Positions 29,883 through 39,402 of a stretch of 64,000 nucleotides of DNA are shown one piece after another. A program made the position numbers and the translations under genes. Location: assembly GCA_002695035.1 (NCBI GenBank), contig NZNU01000053.1, positions 1 through 64,000 of the forward strand, in the 5' to 3' direction. The stretch is from Micavibrio sp. (GTDB lineage: Bacteria > Pseudomonadota > Alphaproteobacteria > Micavibrionales > Micavibrionaceae). Positions within the stretch are counted from its first letter, which is position 1, and every line of letters begins with the position of its first letter. The notes below the pieces were generated by a model, which was given only the letters and a program-made list of their open reading frames with translations, searched no databases and was not told the DNA's origin.

Positions 29883-31139
29883 TTAGATATCGAACCCGGG
29901 ACCGATGCTTCTTTGCTCTGTCGGCTCCACCTCTGGATAAACAAAACCGTAAGTCTCAAGCACAGTGCGCGCTGAATTCTGCTGTGGTCTTGGCGTTGCA
30001 AGACGATCCTCTTCCGCGGCGATGTCCGGCAGATAGTCTGTCGTAACGAGGGGTTTTATACCCAGCGCGTCATATTTGCGTATGTTGTCTAAACGCTGCC
30101 CGGTCACATCCTCCGCATTGGCACGGAATGGAAATAGCCCAAGGATCTTGTCCTGATTGTTTACAAAGCGGATAGCAGAATCCATTGTACCATAACCTTC
30201 GGCATTGGAAATGAAAGCCGAACACTCGTCGAACCCTCCCATATGCATCGCTGCAGCAGTACTGTTATAGGAAAGTCCTTTTTCAAACCGTTCGTAAATT
30301 AATTCAGGGCGCGACTTGGCACTGTCTTGGAAATTTGCATCTGCGTTGGCGTCCCTGAAGGCTTCCATAAATGTCTGGGCATTATTTTGCTCCAATTCCT
30401 GTTCATGGCAGTTTCGAGGGCCGCCATCCATCAACAACAGACTGGTATTAACAGGCAACATTTCACCAAGCGCCTTCCCATCGCGTGCCGCTTCGTCATT
30501 ATAATAAGGGAAGCGTTGCTTTACCCCAGCAGATGTTTCCACATCAAAACCAGCATTCAGAACAGCCAGCGCAAAAGGTTTTTTCAAACCTGTCATGCGC
30601 TTTAAGGCATCCGCATTAGAACTGGTCTCCAGCATGGTTTTATAGTCCTGCTCAATGCGCGCTTGCGTCATTGTATGAGGTACGGTGTCTATTTTAACAT
30701 GATGTAAGTTCTGCTCCCCTCTTATTTCAGAAGGAGTAAAAGCCGTCATACCCCTGCCCTTTAATAAGGTTTTGTCTTGAGGATGAAGCATGTGTGACAC
30801 AAAAGCAAAATCGGCAGGCGGAATTCCCGGAAAAGAGTCATATAGCGCACATAAAGGCTCTAGTGTTTCTTCACCACAGCCAATAATAAGTGTTTGTCGA
30901 TCGGGATTCTGAAGAAGCTCGCGCCTGATACTATCTTCTGAATAAGCAGGTAGCTCAGCATATCCGGCATTATCAATGGGGAGTTTTTTTAAGGCTGGTT
31001 CGTGCGGATGCTTTATACCACCAAGCTTACACGCCACTGCCTGAATATTTTCCGACATCGCTTCATAGCCAAACGCCAACGCATAATCACGGAATCCTGC
31101 ATTCATATGTTCATCCGAGCCAATAACTATAATCTTCAT
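29883..31139 (-). CDS. Hypothetical protein, 418 aa, possible ELM1/GT-B-like fold
   Basis: The start at 31139 is chosen because AGGG lies 6 bases upstream and the protein then opens with the strand MKIIVIGSDEH; longer in-frame starts add a poorly conserved stretch. No signal peptide. Two Rossmann-like halves seem present: FALAVLNAGFDVETSAGVKQ and SLLLMDGGPRNCHEQE (mid protein), then AFISNAEGYGTMDSAIRFV and LGIKPLVTTDY near the end. This resembles the layout of ELM1-type or GT-B glycosyltransferase proteins, but I cannot confirm any motif. It lies between groES and the rpsA terminator and is likely transcribed alone. Confidence 0.6.
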   Translation of the reverse strand: MKIIVIGSDEHMNAGFRDYALAFGYEAMSENIQAVACKLGGIKHPHEPALKKLPIDNAGYAELPAYSEDSIRRELLQNPDRQTLIIGCGEETLEPLCALYDSFPGIPPADFAFVSHMLHPQDKTLLKGRGMTAFTPSEIRGEQNLHHVKIDTVPHTMTQARIEQDYKTMLETSSNADALKRMTGLKKPFALAVLNAGFDVETSAGVKQRFPYYNDEAARDGKALGEMLPVNTSLLLMDGGPRNCHEQELEQNNAQTFMEAFRDANADANFQDSAKSRPELIYERFEKGLSYNSTAAAMHMGGFDECSAFISNAEGYGTMDSAIRFVNNQDKILGLFPFRANAEDVTGQRLDNIRKYDALGIKPLVTTDYLPDIAAEEDRLATPRPQQNSARTVLETYGFVYPEVEPTEQRSIGPGFDI

Positions 31140-31231
31140 TTTCAACCCTAACCGCTTCAATAAAATTGATATATGTAAACTGGCGGGGACTATAACAGTA
31201 CTCGCCATGTTTATGCAACTTTTTTTCAATA

Positions 31232-31257
31232 AAAAAGCCGGGCGAACCCGGCTTTTT
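31232..31257 (-). terminator. Strong bidirectional rho-independent terminator after rpsA
   Basis: AAAAAGCCGGG and CCCGGCTTTTT are exact complements around a CGAA tetraloop. It lies 20 bases after the rpsA stop codon. Confidence 0.93.
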
Positions 31258-31277
31258 CAAATATCTGTAATGGACGA

Positions 31278-33035
31278 TTATTTATCGTCTTTTTTCGTCG
31301 CTTTTTTAGTCTTTTCATCAGATTTGGCATCTGATGATTTTTCCTGCAAAGCCGCACCAAGGATGTCACCAAGAGATGCACCACTTTCGGTCGAACCGAA
31401 CTCTTCCAGTGCCTGCTTGTCTTCATCAATTTCGCGGGCCTTGATAGACAAGCCAAGCTTACGGCTTTTCTTGTCTACGGAAATGACCTTTGCATCAACC
31501 TTTTCACCAACGGCGAAGCGGTCTGTGCGCTGTTCTGAACGTTCACGGGACAGATCGGCTTTCTTAATTGTACCTGTTACCTGGTCATTGACCTGAACAT
31601 GTACAAGAGTGGCCTTAATGTCTGTGATTGTACCTGTAACAACAACGCCTTTTGCTATACCGGACAAGGCTCCTTCATTAGGATCTTTTTCCAGCTGCTT
31701 GATGCCAAGGGCAACGCGTTCCTTCTCAGGATCGATATCCATGATCTTGACCTTAACAGTGTCGCCTTGAGAGTAATCCTTCAAAGCATCTTCTGTCTGG
31801 TCTTCCCAGGAAATGTCGGACAGGTGAACCATACCGTCAATTCCTTCGCCAAGGCCGACAAACATACCGAATTCGGTAATGTTATTGATCGGGCCTTCAA
31901 CAGTGTCGCCGACTTTGAATTTGTCAGAGAAGCTGTCCCAAGGATTTTCCTGTGTTTGCTTGATACCAAGTGAGATACGACGCTTGTCAGTGTCAATCTC
32001 AAGAACCATCACGTCAATTTCATCGCCAACTGAGACGATTTTGTTCGGGTGAATGTTTTTCTTGGTCCAAGACATTTCTGTTACGTGTACAAGGCCTTCG
32101 ATTCCAGGCTCAAGCTCAACGAATGCACCGTAATCGGTAACATTTGTGATTTTACCTTTGAATACAGCGCCTTCTTTGTACTTGGCTTCGAAACCTTCCC
32201 AAGGATCGTGCTCAAGCTGCTTCATACCCAACGAGATACGGCCTGTATCTTCGTTGAAGCGAATAACCTGCACTTCGATAGCCTGACCAACGGACAAGAC
32301 TTCCTCAGGGTGGTTGATGCGTTTCCATGAGATGTCGGTTACGTGTAGAAGACCGTCAACGCCACCAAGATCAACGAATGCACCGTAATCTGTGATGTTT
32401 TTAACAACGCCTTCAAGAACTGAGCCTTCTGAAATATTTTCAAGAAGCTCGTTACGTACTTCCTCACGTGATTCTTCAAGAATGGCACGACGTGAAACAA
32501 CAATGTTGCCACGCGCGCGGTCCATTTTCAAAATCTGGAAAGGCTGTGGCGTGTCCATCAATGGGGAAACATCTTTAATCGGGCGCACATCTACTTGTGA
32601 ACCAGGCAAGAACGCAACCGCGCCGCCAAGATCCACTGTAAATCCACCTTTAACACGGTTAAAGATAACACCAGTGACTTTTTCACCTTTTTCGTGGTTC
32701 TTCTCAAGATCCGCCCAGACCTCCTCGCGACGTGCTTTCTCACGGGACAATACGGTCAGACCGTCACGCCCCTCTACACGCTCAACAAAGACTTCCACAA
32801 CATTGCCAATGGCAACGTCAGGGGCTTGTCCCGGCATCGAAAATTCACGCAAAGATACGCGCCCTTCCGATTTCAGTCCCACATCTATTATTGCAAATTC
32901 GTCATCGATATCGACAACAGTACCGTTTACAACGGATTTTTCGATCGTTTGATCCTTCCCAAAGTTTTCTTCAAGAAGTGCCGCAAATTCTGAATCGTCA
33001 TTACGGTCTTGTAAGTTTGAAGCTATACTAGCCAT
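31278..33035 (-). CDS. rpsA: 30S ribosomal protein S1
   Basis: 585 residues with six S1 domains in a row. Each core can be seen: FAIIDVGLKSEGRVS, GFTVDLGGAVAFLP, YGAFVDLGGVDGLLHVT, YGAFVELEPGIEGLVHVT, FGMFVGLGEGIDGMVHLS and a degenerate sixth. A charged, lysine-rich tail ends the protein. S1 binds mRNA leaders and helps initiate translation of messages with weak Shine-Dalgarno sequences. AAGGAAA lies about 12 bases before the ATG. cmk is directly upstream in the same direction, the common cmk-rpsA order. Confidence 0.97.
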   Translation of the reverse strand: MASIASNLQDRNDDSEFAALLEENFGKDQTIEKSVVNGTVVDIDDEFAIIDVGLKSEGRVSLREFSMPGQAPDVAIGNVVEVFVERVEGRDGLTVLSREKARREEVWADLEKNHEKGEKVTGVIFNRVKGGFTVDLGGAVAFLPGSQVDVRPIKDVSPLMDTPQPFQILKMDRARGNIVVSRRAILEESREEVRNELLENISEGSVLEGVVKNITDYGAFVDLGGVDGLLHVTDISWKRINHPEEVLSVGQAIEVQVIRFNEDTGRISLGMKQLEHDPWEGFEAKYKEGAVFKGKITNVTDYGAFVELEPGIEGLVHVTEMSWTKKNIHPNKIVSVGDEIDVMVLEIDTDKRRISLGIKQTQENPWDSFSDKFKVGDTVEGPINNITEFGMFVGLGEGIDGMVHLSDISWEDQTEDALKDYSQGDTVKVKIMDIDPEKERVALGIKQLEKDPNEGALSGIAKGVVVTGTITDIKATLVHVQVNDQVTGTIKKADLSRERSEQRTDRFAVGEKVDAKVISVDKKSRKLGLSIKAREIDEDKQALEEFGSTESGASLGDILGAALQEKSSDAKSDEKTKKATKKDDK

Positions 33036-33212
33036 TTTAGTTAGTTTCCTTTCGGTATTAAATACGGGATAAGCCTGCCACGTGTTCCGGGAAAATTTTA
33101 TTCAAACGCATAAAAAACGCCCGCGCGCAGGAACAGACCCGCTTTAGACTTGCGGTTTTTTCATGTATCCACACAAAAATCAAGGGAAAAAGAGATTTTT
33201 GAGCTCAAAGGC

Positions 33213-33968
33213 TTAATACTGATGCATTTTCATCGCGGCTTGCGCACCGATGAGATAGCCACGGACAATGTCCAGTGCGCGCGCAAGGACTTCATTGGCA
33301 TTTAATGAGCTACTGTCAATTGTAAAGGCATCATCTGCCACTTCCAGAGGTGCCGTATCGCGGTTGCTGTCGCGCCCGTCACGGATTTGCAATTCTTTGA
33401 GCACATTTTCATGCGTTGCTTCCAGCCCTTTGGAAATGAGCTGCTCTACACGGCGTGCGGCGCGAATTTCGGCATCCGCATCAATATACATCTTTATATG
33501 CGCATCAGGACAAATGACTGTCCCAACATCGCGTCCGTCCATGACTACACCCAGATAATTTTCACCATCCTTATTTTTGCCCGGCTTTTTCGCGAAGTTC
33601 TTCTGGATATCCAGCAAGATATTACGCACTTCTGCCACGCTGGCCACTTGAGATGCGGCTTGTGATACCTTTTCCAAGCGGAGTGAAGGGTCTTCCTGAA
33701 GTGAAAGGGAGTAATTTTCGGCAAGAATTTTAGCAGCCTTGGCGGCGTCATCGGCATTTTCCGGATCAAGTCCGTTATCAAGAGCCGTTTTGGCAACACC
33801 GCGGTAAAGCACGCCTGTATCCATATAAGCAAAACCAAGGCGCTTGGCGAGGCGCTGTGCAAGCGTACCCTTACCGCTGGCGGTAGGTCCGTCAATGGCA
33901 ATGACCATCGGACCTTTAAGCAGGTTTTTTAAATCATCACCGGAAAGTAGGTCTATTGCTCTAAACAT
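33213..33968 (-). CDS. cmk: Cytidylate kinase
   Basis: 251 residues from the ATG at 33968, which has AAGGA 7 bases upstream; a start at 34004 would add 12 unlikely residues. P-loop AIDGPTASGKGTLA, the YRGVA and MDGRDVGTV segments and the ARRVEQL and IRDGRDSNRDTAPL segments are those of CMP kinase. About 25 residues precede the P-loop strand, a little longer than usual. It phosphorylates CMP and dCMP. aroA lies 55 bases upstream and rpsA downstream, the conserved aroA-cmk-rpsA order. Confidence 0.96.
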   Translation of the reverse strand: MFRAIDLLSGDDLKNLLKGPMVIAIDGPTASGKGTLAQRLAKRLGFAYMDTGVLYRGVAKTALDNGLDPENADDAAKAAKILAENYSLSLQEDPSLRLEKVSQAASQVASVAEVRNILLDIQKNFAKKPGKNKDGENYLGVVMDGRDVGTVICPDAHIKMYIDADAEIRAARRVEQLISKGLEATHENVLKELQIRDGRDSNRDTAPLEVADDAFTIDSSSLNANEVLARALDIVRGYLIGAQAAMKMHQY

Positions 33969-34023
33969 GTAGCTATCCTTAAAGCGAAATGTCCGACGTT
34001 TCAAGCCTTGTGAAGGCAGAAAA

Positions 34024-35448
34024 TCATGTGAGGTGCTTGATTATCTCATCAGACAGATCAATTTCCAGATTATCTGACATCTCAAGTTCATCATCAAAAT
34101 CAATTTGTTTGTCGCCTGTAAGTGAAAAATTTGCGCCCAGCCTGTCCATAACCGGAATAAAATCGGGGAAGCTGGTCTGGATAGGACGCATATCATCAAT
34201 CGTGACGGGTGCCTCAGTGACGCATCCCAGCACAAGGAATGACATGGCAATACGATGGTCAAGATGGGTTTCTATTAACGCACCACCTTTAGGAGGCTTA
34301 CCATTACCACGAATAATAAGGCTGTCTTTGCCCTCATTCAGATCCACCCCGCAAGCGGCAAGCCCGCGCGCCATAACACCCAGACGGTCGCTTTCCTTAA
34401 CGCGCAATTCCTCAAGACCCGACATTCTTGTATCGCCTTCAGCACATGATGCCGCAACCGATAAAATCGGAAATTCATCAATCATGGACGGTACACGTTC
34501 AGACGGCACTGTAATACCTTTAAGCTGACTATACTTAACATGAAGATCTGCAACAGGTTCGCCGCCGTCATTGCGTTCATTTTTAAATTCGATATTTGCG
34601 CCCATCTCTATCAGCGTTTCATAAAGACCGGCGCGGCGTTTATTAAGACCTATATTCGGCAGGACAATGTCTGATCCCGGTGTGATCAGGGCGGCAACTA
34701 CCGGAAAGGCCGCCGAACTTGGATCGGCAGGCACGTCAATTGCACACCCTGTCAAAGCTTGCCCGCCTTCTATTGTGATGACATTACCGTCCACATTTAC
34801 TTCAGCACCAAATTGTCTGAGCATTGTTTCGGTATAATCACGCGTTGGTGCGGGTTCGGTAACTTTTGTCGTTCCCTTGGCATTAAGACCGGCAAGCAAG
34901 ATTGCGGATTTTACCTGAGCAGACGCTATCGGCATTTCATACTCGATTGCCTTCAAATCGCCGCTGCTTTGCACCGCGATCGGGAGATAGGTTTCATCGC
35001 GGGAAATAAATGTGGCTCCCATTTCACTTAAGGGGCCGGTTACACGCTTCATAGGTCTTTTTGTGAGTGAAGCATCCCCCGAGAAAATAGCTGATACATT
35101 ATAGCCCGCAAAAAGGCCGAGCAACAACCGGGTCGAAGTTCCGCTATTGCCCATATCAAGCACCTTATCTGGTGATTTGAGCTCTTTCTTTCCAACACCA
35201 ATAACCCGCCACTGGCTTCCTTCCTGATGGATTTTTGCACCGGCCTCGGTCAACGCCGCAGCTGTGCAGTAAACATCTTCACTTGCCAAAAGGCCGTTAA
35301 TAATCGTCTCGCCCTCGGCAATACCGCCGAACATCAGGGAACGATGCGAGATCGACTTATCACCGGGGATTGTAACCTGGCCTTTTAAATCCGTAACTTT
35401 CGTGGATTTACAAGCATATGGGAATTCGGATTGGTCTTCATCTGTCAT
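34024..35448 (-). CDS. aroA: 3-phosphoshikimate 1-carboxyvinyltransferase (EPSP synthase)
   Basis: 474 residues. Motifs: PGDKSISHRSLMFGG near the N-terminus, NSGTSTRLLLGLFAG, GDASLTKRPMKRV, then ASAQVKSAILLAGL and EELRVKESDRL with LDHRIAMSF near the end. The pattern is closer to the class II enzymes, but Gly (not Ala) is kept in the NSGT loop. It makes EPSP in the shikimate pathway. A 20-residue acidic tail (ELEMSDNLEIDLSDE) extends past the usual end. First gene of aroA-cmk-rpsA. Confidence 0.97.
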   Translation of the reverse strand: MTDEDQSEFPYACKSTKVTDLKGQVTIPGDKSISHRSLMFGGIAEGETIINGLLASEDVYCTAAALTEAGAKIHQEGSQWRVIGVGKKELKSPDKVLDMGNSGTSTRLLLGLFAGYNVSAIFSGDASLTKRPMKRVTGPLSEMGATFISRDETYLPIAVQSSGDLKAIEYEMPIASAQVKSAILLAGLNAKGTTKVTEPAPTRDYTETMLRQFGAEVNVDGNVITIEGGQALTGCAIDVPADPSSAAFPVVAALITPGSDIVLPNIGLNKRRAGLYETLIEMGANIEFKNERNDGGEPVADLHVKYSQLKGITVPSERVPSMIDEFPILSVAASCAEGDTRMSGLEELRVKESDRLGVMARGLAACGVDLNEGKDSLIIRGNGKPPKGGALIETHLDHRIAMSFLVLGCVTEAPVTIDDMRPIQTSFPDFIPVMDRLGANFSLTGDKQIDFDDELEMSDNLEIDLSDEIIKHLT

Positions 35449-35514
35449 AGAAGGGAAGTTTGCCAGAAAGGCAAATGCAATACTACTGCTAATTTAGAAG
35501 AAATATTCCGCTTT

Positions 35515-37701
35515 CTATGTTTTATCGAAATAGCTTAACTGCCCGTTATACTTGCTCATGAACTCATTAAACTGATCGGCAGGAACGGGCTTTGAATAAC
35601 GGAAACCTTGTACCTCGTCACATTCATATTGCAATAGAAAGTCTTCATGGTCTTTGGTTTCAACGCCTTCCGCAATGACCTTAAGGTTAAGCGAGTGACC
35701 CAATGTAATAATCGTTTTTGCAATTGATGCATCGTTATTATCGTTCAAGGCATTACGGATAAAAGATTGGTCAATCTTCAAACGGTCAATCGGGAAAAGC
35801 CTTAAATATGACAGAGAGGAATACCCCGTCCCGAAATCATCAATAGCAAGCTCAACGCCCAGCCCATGCAGATTTTGCAGCACCTCGATCGTATGATTTA
35901 TATCATCCATAAACACACTTTCAGTTACCTCAAGCTCAAGCAGTTCGGGTTTAACTTGTGTTTCGGTTAAAATTTGCTGGGTGATGCTGACAATATCGCT
36001 CTGATGGAATTGTGCACCCGACACATTAACAGCAATTCGTATGGAATGACCCATGTCATGCCATTTTTTGGCTGTGCGGCAGGCCTCCCACATAACCCAT
36101 TCACCAATCGGCACAATAAGCCCTGATTGTTCAGCAACAGGTATGAAATCACCAGGAGAAATAAAGCGACCGCCCTCTTTACTCTCATCAGGTTTCCACC
36201 AGCGAAGCAAGGCTTCAGCACCAATCACCTCACCAGTTTTCAGATTAAATTGCGGCTGGAAATTAAGGGATAGCTGATTTTTATCCAGCGCATCACGTAA
36301 GTCACGCAGCATCTGGAAACGTGCTTGAACAGCCCTGTCAAAATCTTCCAGATATTCGCGTATTGTATCGCGCCCATCTTCCTTGGCACGGTTGAGGGCA
36401 ATATCTGAATTTTTCAGAACCTGTTCAGGCTCGATACCGTCTTCCGGGTAAGTCGCAACACCAATAGAAGTTCTGACCTGAAAATTTTCATTAAACACAT
36501 TGAATGGTGCTGAACGCATGACCGATTGTATTTTTTCCGCAACCTGGCGCGAGTTTCTTATGTTTCCGACCAAAGGCATGGCAATTGCAAATTCGTCCTC
36601 GCCGCTTCTGGCAACAATTGCTGTTTCCGGCATGGAGGCCCTTAAACGCTGACCAACAGCCTTTAATATAGCGTCACCAACATTATGCCCCATCGAGTCG
36701 TTGATATCCTTAAAATGGTCAAGATCAAGGGTGACAACGGCACATTTCAGGTTGCTCTGGTAAGGGCTGTCCTGCGCCCGCAGTGTAAACTGGCTCAGTT
36801 TTTCAAGGAAGTTTGTACGGTTTGGCAATCCCGTCATTGTATCGAAATAAGCGAGCTTATGGATCTGGTCCTGCGCACGCCCTTTTATTTCACGGATATT
36901 TTTCGCGTTCTGGCGTATGAGTTGTTGTGCCAGCAAAATGGTTTTTCCAATCTCGTCCCTTTCCCTGTAGGGGGATTTCTGCAATGGCGGGTTATCAGGG
37001 TTACTGGCGGCTTGCCTAAGAGAGGAGCTGAGGAAAAACAAAGGCTCCAAAAGCCAGTATTTCAACGCAATCATAATAACAACTGTAACCAACGCCGACA
37101 TCAACAACATGACCAGAATATTCTGGCGCACCATGTAATACACATCATCAACCACTGCAGACGAATCCATACGGGTCACTATGTAATAAGGATGAGAATT
37201 TAGATCGCTCGGACGGAAAACCGTCTCATAGTTCATACCGTCTGAACTCTGATATGTTTTACTGAGATCGTCCTCTGACGCCACGAATGTCACAGTCGGC
37301 TCTCCATAAAAACCGATCAGGTTAAAATCTATAGAATAAACCGAAAATCCGCTTACCACAGTATTTGAGATGATCTGCCGACTCATCAAAGGTGAAATAG
37401 GCATCGCCAGATAATCACTGTGCTGAGGGTCTATAGAAGATAATATAGCTGATTGCGCTTTTTCGCTCAGTTCTAAAAATCTGGTCTCTTCGTAATCACC
37501 GAAAGTAAGAACCAGCATAGTCGCCTGAACAGACATAATTGTTAAAAACACGGCAAAGGCAACACGCCAGCTGATCCTGCTTTGCCATATCTTTAACTTG
37601 TCGCGCCTCTTATGCGCGAAAACATTTGCCGCCTTGTCCTCAACAGAGGTTCGGGGCACGCGCGCAGATGATGAAGATGTTTCCGGAACGGCAGACGGCA
37701 T
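35515..37701 (-). CDS. Membrane GGDEF-EAL protein with degenerate GGDEF motif
   Basis: 728 residues. A cytoplasmic N-terminus, two membrane helices (about 46-67 and 200-220) and the periplasmic loop between them form the sensor. A GGDEF domain (about 285-455) has GEDEF (367-371) in place of GGDEF and no RxxD inhibitory site, so cyclase activity is doubtful. The EAL domain (about 475-715) keeps EAL (496-498), NVSG, ELEVTES, DDFGTGYSS, KIDQSF and AEGVET, so it should hydrolyse cyclic di-GMP. The likely net role is a membrane phosphodiesterase in which the GGDEF part binds GTP as a regulator. Transcribed alone. Confidence 0.93.
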   Translation of the reverse strand: MPSAVPETSSSSARVPRTSVEDKAANVFAHKRRDKLKIWQSRISWRVAFAVFLTIMSVQATMLVLTFGDYEETRFLELSEKAQSAILSSIDPQHSDYLAMPISPLMSRQIISNTVVSGFSVYSIDFNLIGFYGEPTVTFVASEDDLSKTYQSSDGMNYETVFRPSDLNSHPYYIVTRMDSSAVVDDVYYMVRQNILVMLLMSALVTVVIMIALKYWLLEPLFFLSSSLRQAASNPDNPPLQKSPYRERDEIGKTILLAQQLIRQNAKNIREIKGRAQDQIHKLAYFDTMTGLPNRTNFLEKLSQFTLRAQDSPYQSNLKCAVVTLDLDHFKDINDSMGHNVGDAILKAVGQRLRASMPETAIVARSGEDEFAIAMPLVGNIRNSRQVAEKIQSVMRSAPFNVFNENFQVRTSIGVATYPEDGIEPEQVLKNSDIALNRAKEDGRDTIREYLEDFDRAVQARFQMLRDLRDALDKNQLSLNFQPQFNLKTGEVIGAEALLRWWKPDESKEGGRFISPGDFIPVAEQSGLIVPIGEWVMWEACRTAKKWHDMGHSIRIAVNVSGAQFHQSDIVSITQQILTETQVKPELLELEVTESVFMDDINHTIEVLQNLHGLGVELAIDDFGTGYSSLSYLRLFPIDRLKIDQSFIRNALNDNNDASIAKTIITLGHSLNLKVIAEGVETKDHEDFLLQYECDEVQGFRYSKPVPADQFNEFMSKYNGQLSYFDKT

Positions 37702-37816
37702 AGATATTTGTTTTCCAGACCTCTAGTTTAAACATTAGAAAAGGTCATACGAAATGACCCCTTATTTAAAATTTTATACAATTTGTATTAAAATTTTCTT
37801 TATAAAGAATCTCACA

Positions 37817-38293
37817 TTAGAAGTTTCTTATCAAGCCACTGATTTCATTTACAGAATAAACCTTCTTTACTGTCATTCTTTGTAGGGGAATGTCTGACTT
37901 TCTCAGCGCTTTATTAACAAATTCATCGCGGCGGACACGATCCTTGCGGTCATGTGAACGGTCATCAAGCTCTATACACCCTAAGATTTCGGTGGTGGTT
38001 TTATCATAAAGCACAAAGTCCATGTGCTTGGCAGCGATTTTGGGGCCATACCCTTTATGCCAGTGTTTCTGATCGCAAGTGATAATATCATTAAGGCGTG
38101 TTTTAAAAGAGACCCCGATATGAGGTGGAATCTGCGCTTCAAGGGCTTTAAAAAACTTCAGTTCAGCGGGCGTAAGCAATGTCTCGCAGGAGTAATAAGG
38201 ATACTTTTTAGGCCAGAAACGGCGTACGAAGACAATACCCACAAAGGCAATGAGAATAAATGCAATAAAAGTATATAGCCCCACGTCTTGCAT
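37817..38293 (-). CDS. DUF2726 membrane-anchored protein
   Basis: 158 residues. One N-terminal membrane helix (about 8-25), then a DUF2726 domain: LLTPAELKFFKALE, the central MDFVLYDKTTTEILGCIELDD and a final KKVYSVNEISGLI helix. The D-x(13)-E-L-D order in the centre resembles the PD-(D/E)XK nuclease core to which this family has been related, but activity is not established. It ends a run of genes with pyrC 5 bases upstream. Confidence 0.78.
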   Translation of the reverse strand: MQDVGLYTFIAFILIAFVGIVFVRRFWPKKYPYYSCETLLTPAELKFFKALEAQIPPHIGVSFKTRLNDIITCDQKHWHKGYGPKIAAKHMDFVLYDKTTTEILGCIELDDRSHDRKDRVRRDEFVNKALRKSDIPLQRMTVKKVYSVNEISGLIRNF

Positions 38294-38298
38294 TTATC

Positions 38299-39402
38299 TC
38301 ACTCCAAAACCAGAGACCAGTCCAGTTCGGGCCTCTCCAACCCTACAGGTAACGGCACAACCGCACCACTTTCAGTTTGCAACGGTTTCGATAAAGATTT
38401 TTCGCGGGTCAAAGTAAATCGCTCTTTTGAAGGAGGGAAACCATAAAAAGCAGGCCCGTTCAGACATAAGAATTTTTCAAAAGCCTTAGCCGCATCCTCT
38501 GTATTCAGATCACAGCCTGCTGCCTCAAATCCTTCGGCATAGAGCTGTGGAGCAATCTGTCCTGTAAAACAACCGGCTGCACAGCCGCAAGGCGTTGCTT
38601 TTGTCGTGTGCGGAGCAGAATCGGTTCCGGCAAAAAACTTGTCGTTATCTATTGCCGTGACAGCCTCACGCAAAGCCTGCCTGTCTTCATCGAACTTAAC
38701 CAGAGGCAGGCAAAAAAGGTGGTAACGAAAGCCCTGCACCAAATGGCCAACCGTATAAAGCAAATGCTGAGGTGTCACAGTGGCGGCCACATTTTTCCCC
38801 GTTCCTTTCACAAATTTAACGGCTGCGGCAGTCGTGATATGCTCGGCAACAATTTTGAGAGAGGGGTGTGACTCGTAAAGATGCGGCATCTTATCGTGAT
38901 AAAATTTGGTTTCGGCATTGCCTGAATTGTCGAAATAGTCTGATCCGCTAAGACCATGTTCTTCACCATGGATACATAAGGTGACACCACACTCTTCCAT
39001 GGCTTTGAACACGCCGTTATCCATAAAATTCTGCAAGGGGCGGCCATGGTCGGAATTGGTTGTACCATGCGGGGGATAATATTTACATGCCTTCAGAAGG
39101 CCGCTTTTTGCACCCTCCTCAATCATATCGGCGCTCGTATCTTTTGTAAGGTAAAGGGGTACTATCACCTGATCGAACGCACCATCCGCATGGAACTCAA
39201 TAGCCCGCTTGTAATGCTCTATACTCCAATAAGGCAAATTGTCTTTTTCAAATACCTTGCCAACAGGGGGTTTTGTATTAGGCATGGCAAGAATGCCCGC
39301 ACACCCCATATCAATTTGTGCTTTAATATAATCCTTCATCGGCGCGTCTTGCCTGACGTGGACATGAAGGTCATACCATTTAGGAAGGTTCAGGCTTATC
39401 AT
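38299..39402 (-). CDS. pyrC: Dihydroorotase
   Basis: 367 residues of the E. coli-like (type II) dihydroorotase. Zinc ligands: DLHVHVR near the N-terminus, the lysine to be carboxylated in KACKYYPP, HGE, EHITT, and the catalytic Asp in FAGTDSAPH. It closes carbamoyl aspartate to dihydroorotate in pyrimidine synthesis. Its 5' end overlaps the previous gene (DUF6498) by 23 bases, so the two are coupled. Confidence 0.96.
   Translation of the reverse strand: MISLNLPKWYDLHVHVRQDAPMKDYIKAQIDMGCAGILAMPNTKPPVGKVFEKDNLPYWSIEHYKRAIEFHADGAFDQVIVPLYLTKDTSADMIEEGAKSGLLKACKYYPPHGTTNSDHGRPLQNFMDNGVFKAMEECGVTLCIHGEEHGLSGSDYFDNSGNAETKFYHDKMPHLYESHPSLKIVAEHITTAAAVKFVKGTGKNVAATVTPQHLLYTVGHLVQGFRYHLFCLPLVKFDEDRQALREAVTAIDNDKFFAGTDSAPHTTKATPCGCAAGCFTGQIAPQLYAEGFEAAGCDLNTEDAAKAFEKFLCLNGPAFYGFPPSKERFTLTREKSLSKPLQTESGAVVPLPVGLERPELDWSLVLE

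Noticed and set aside
31140-31229. 30-codon extension of the 418-residue protein
   Set aside because: It runs into the rpsA terminator region, and AGGG is correctly placed for the start at 31139.
33125-33165. Hairpin CCGC/GCGG followed by six T between cmk and rpsA
   Set aside because: The T-run follows on the + strand, but no + strand gene or promoter lies upstream; the stem is only 4-5 bp.
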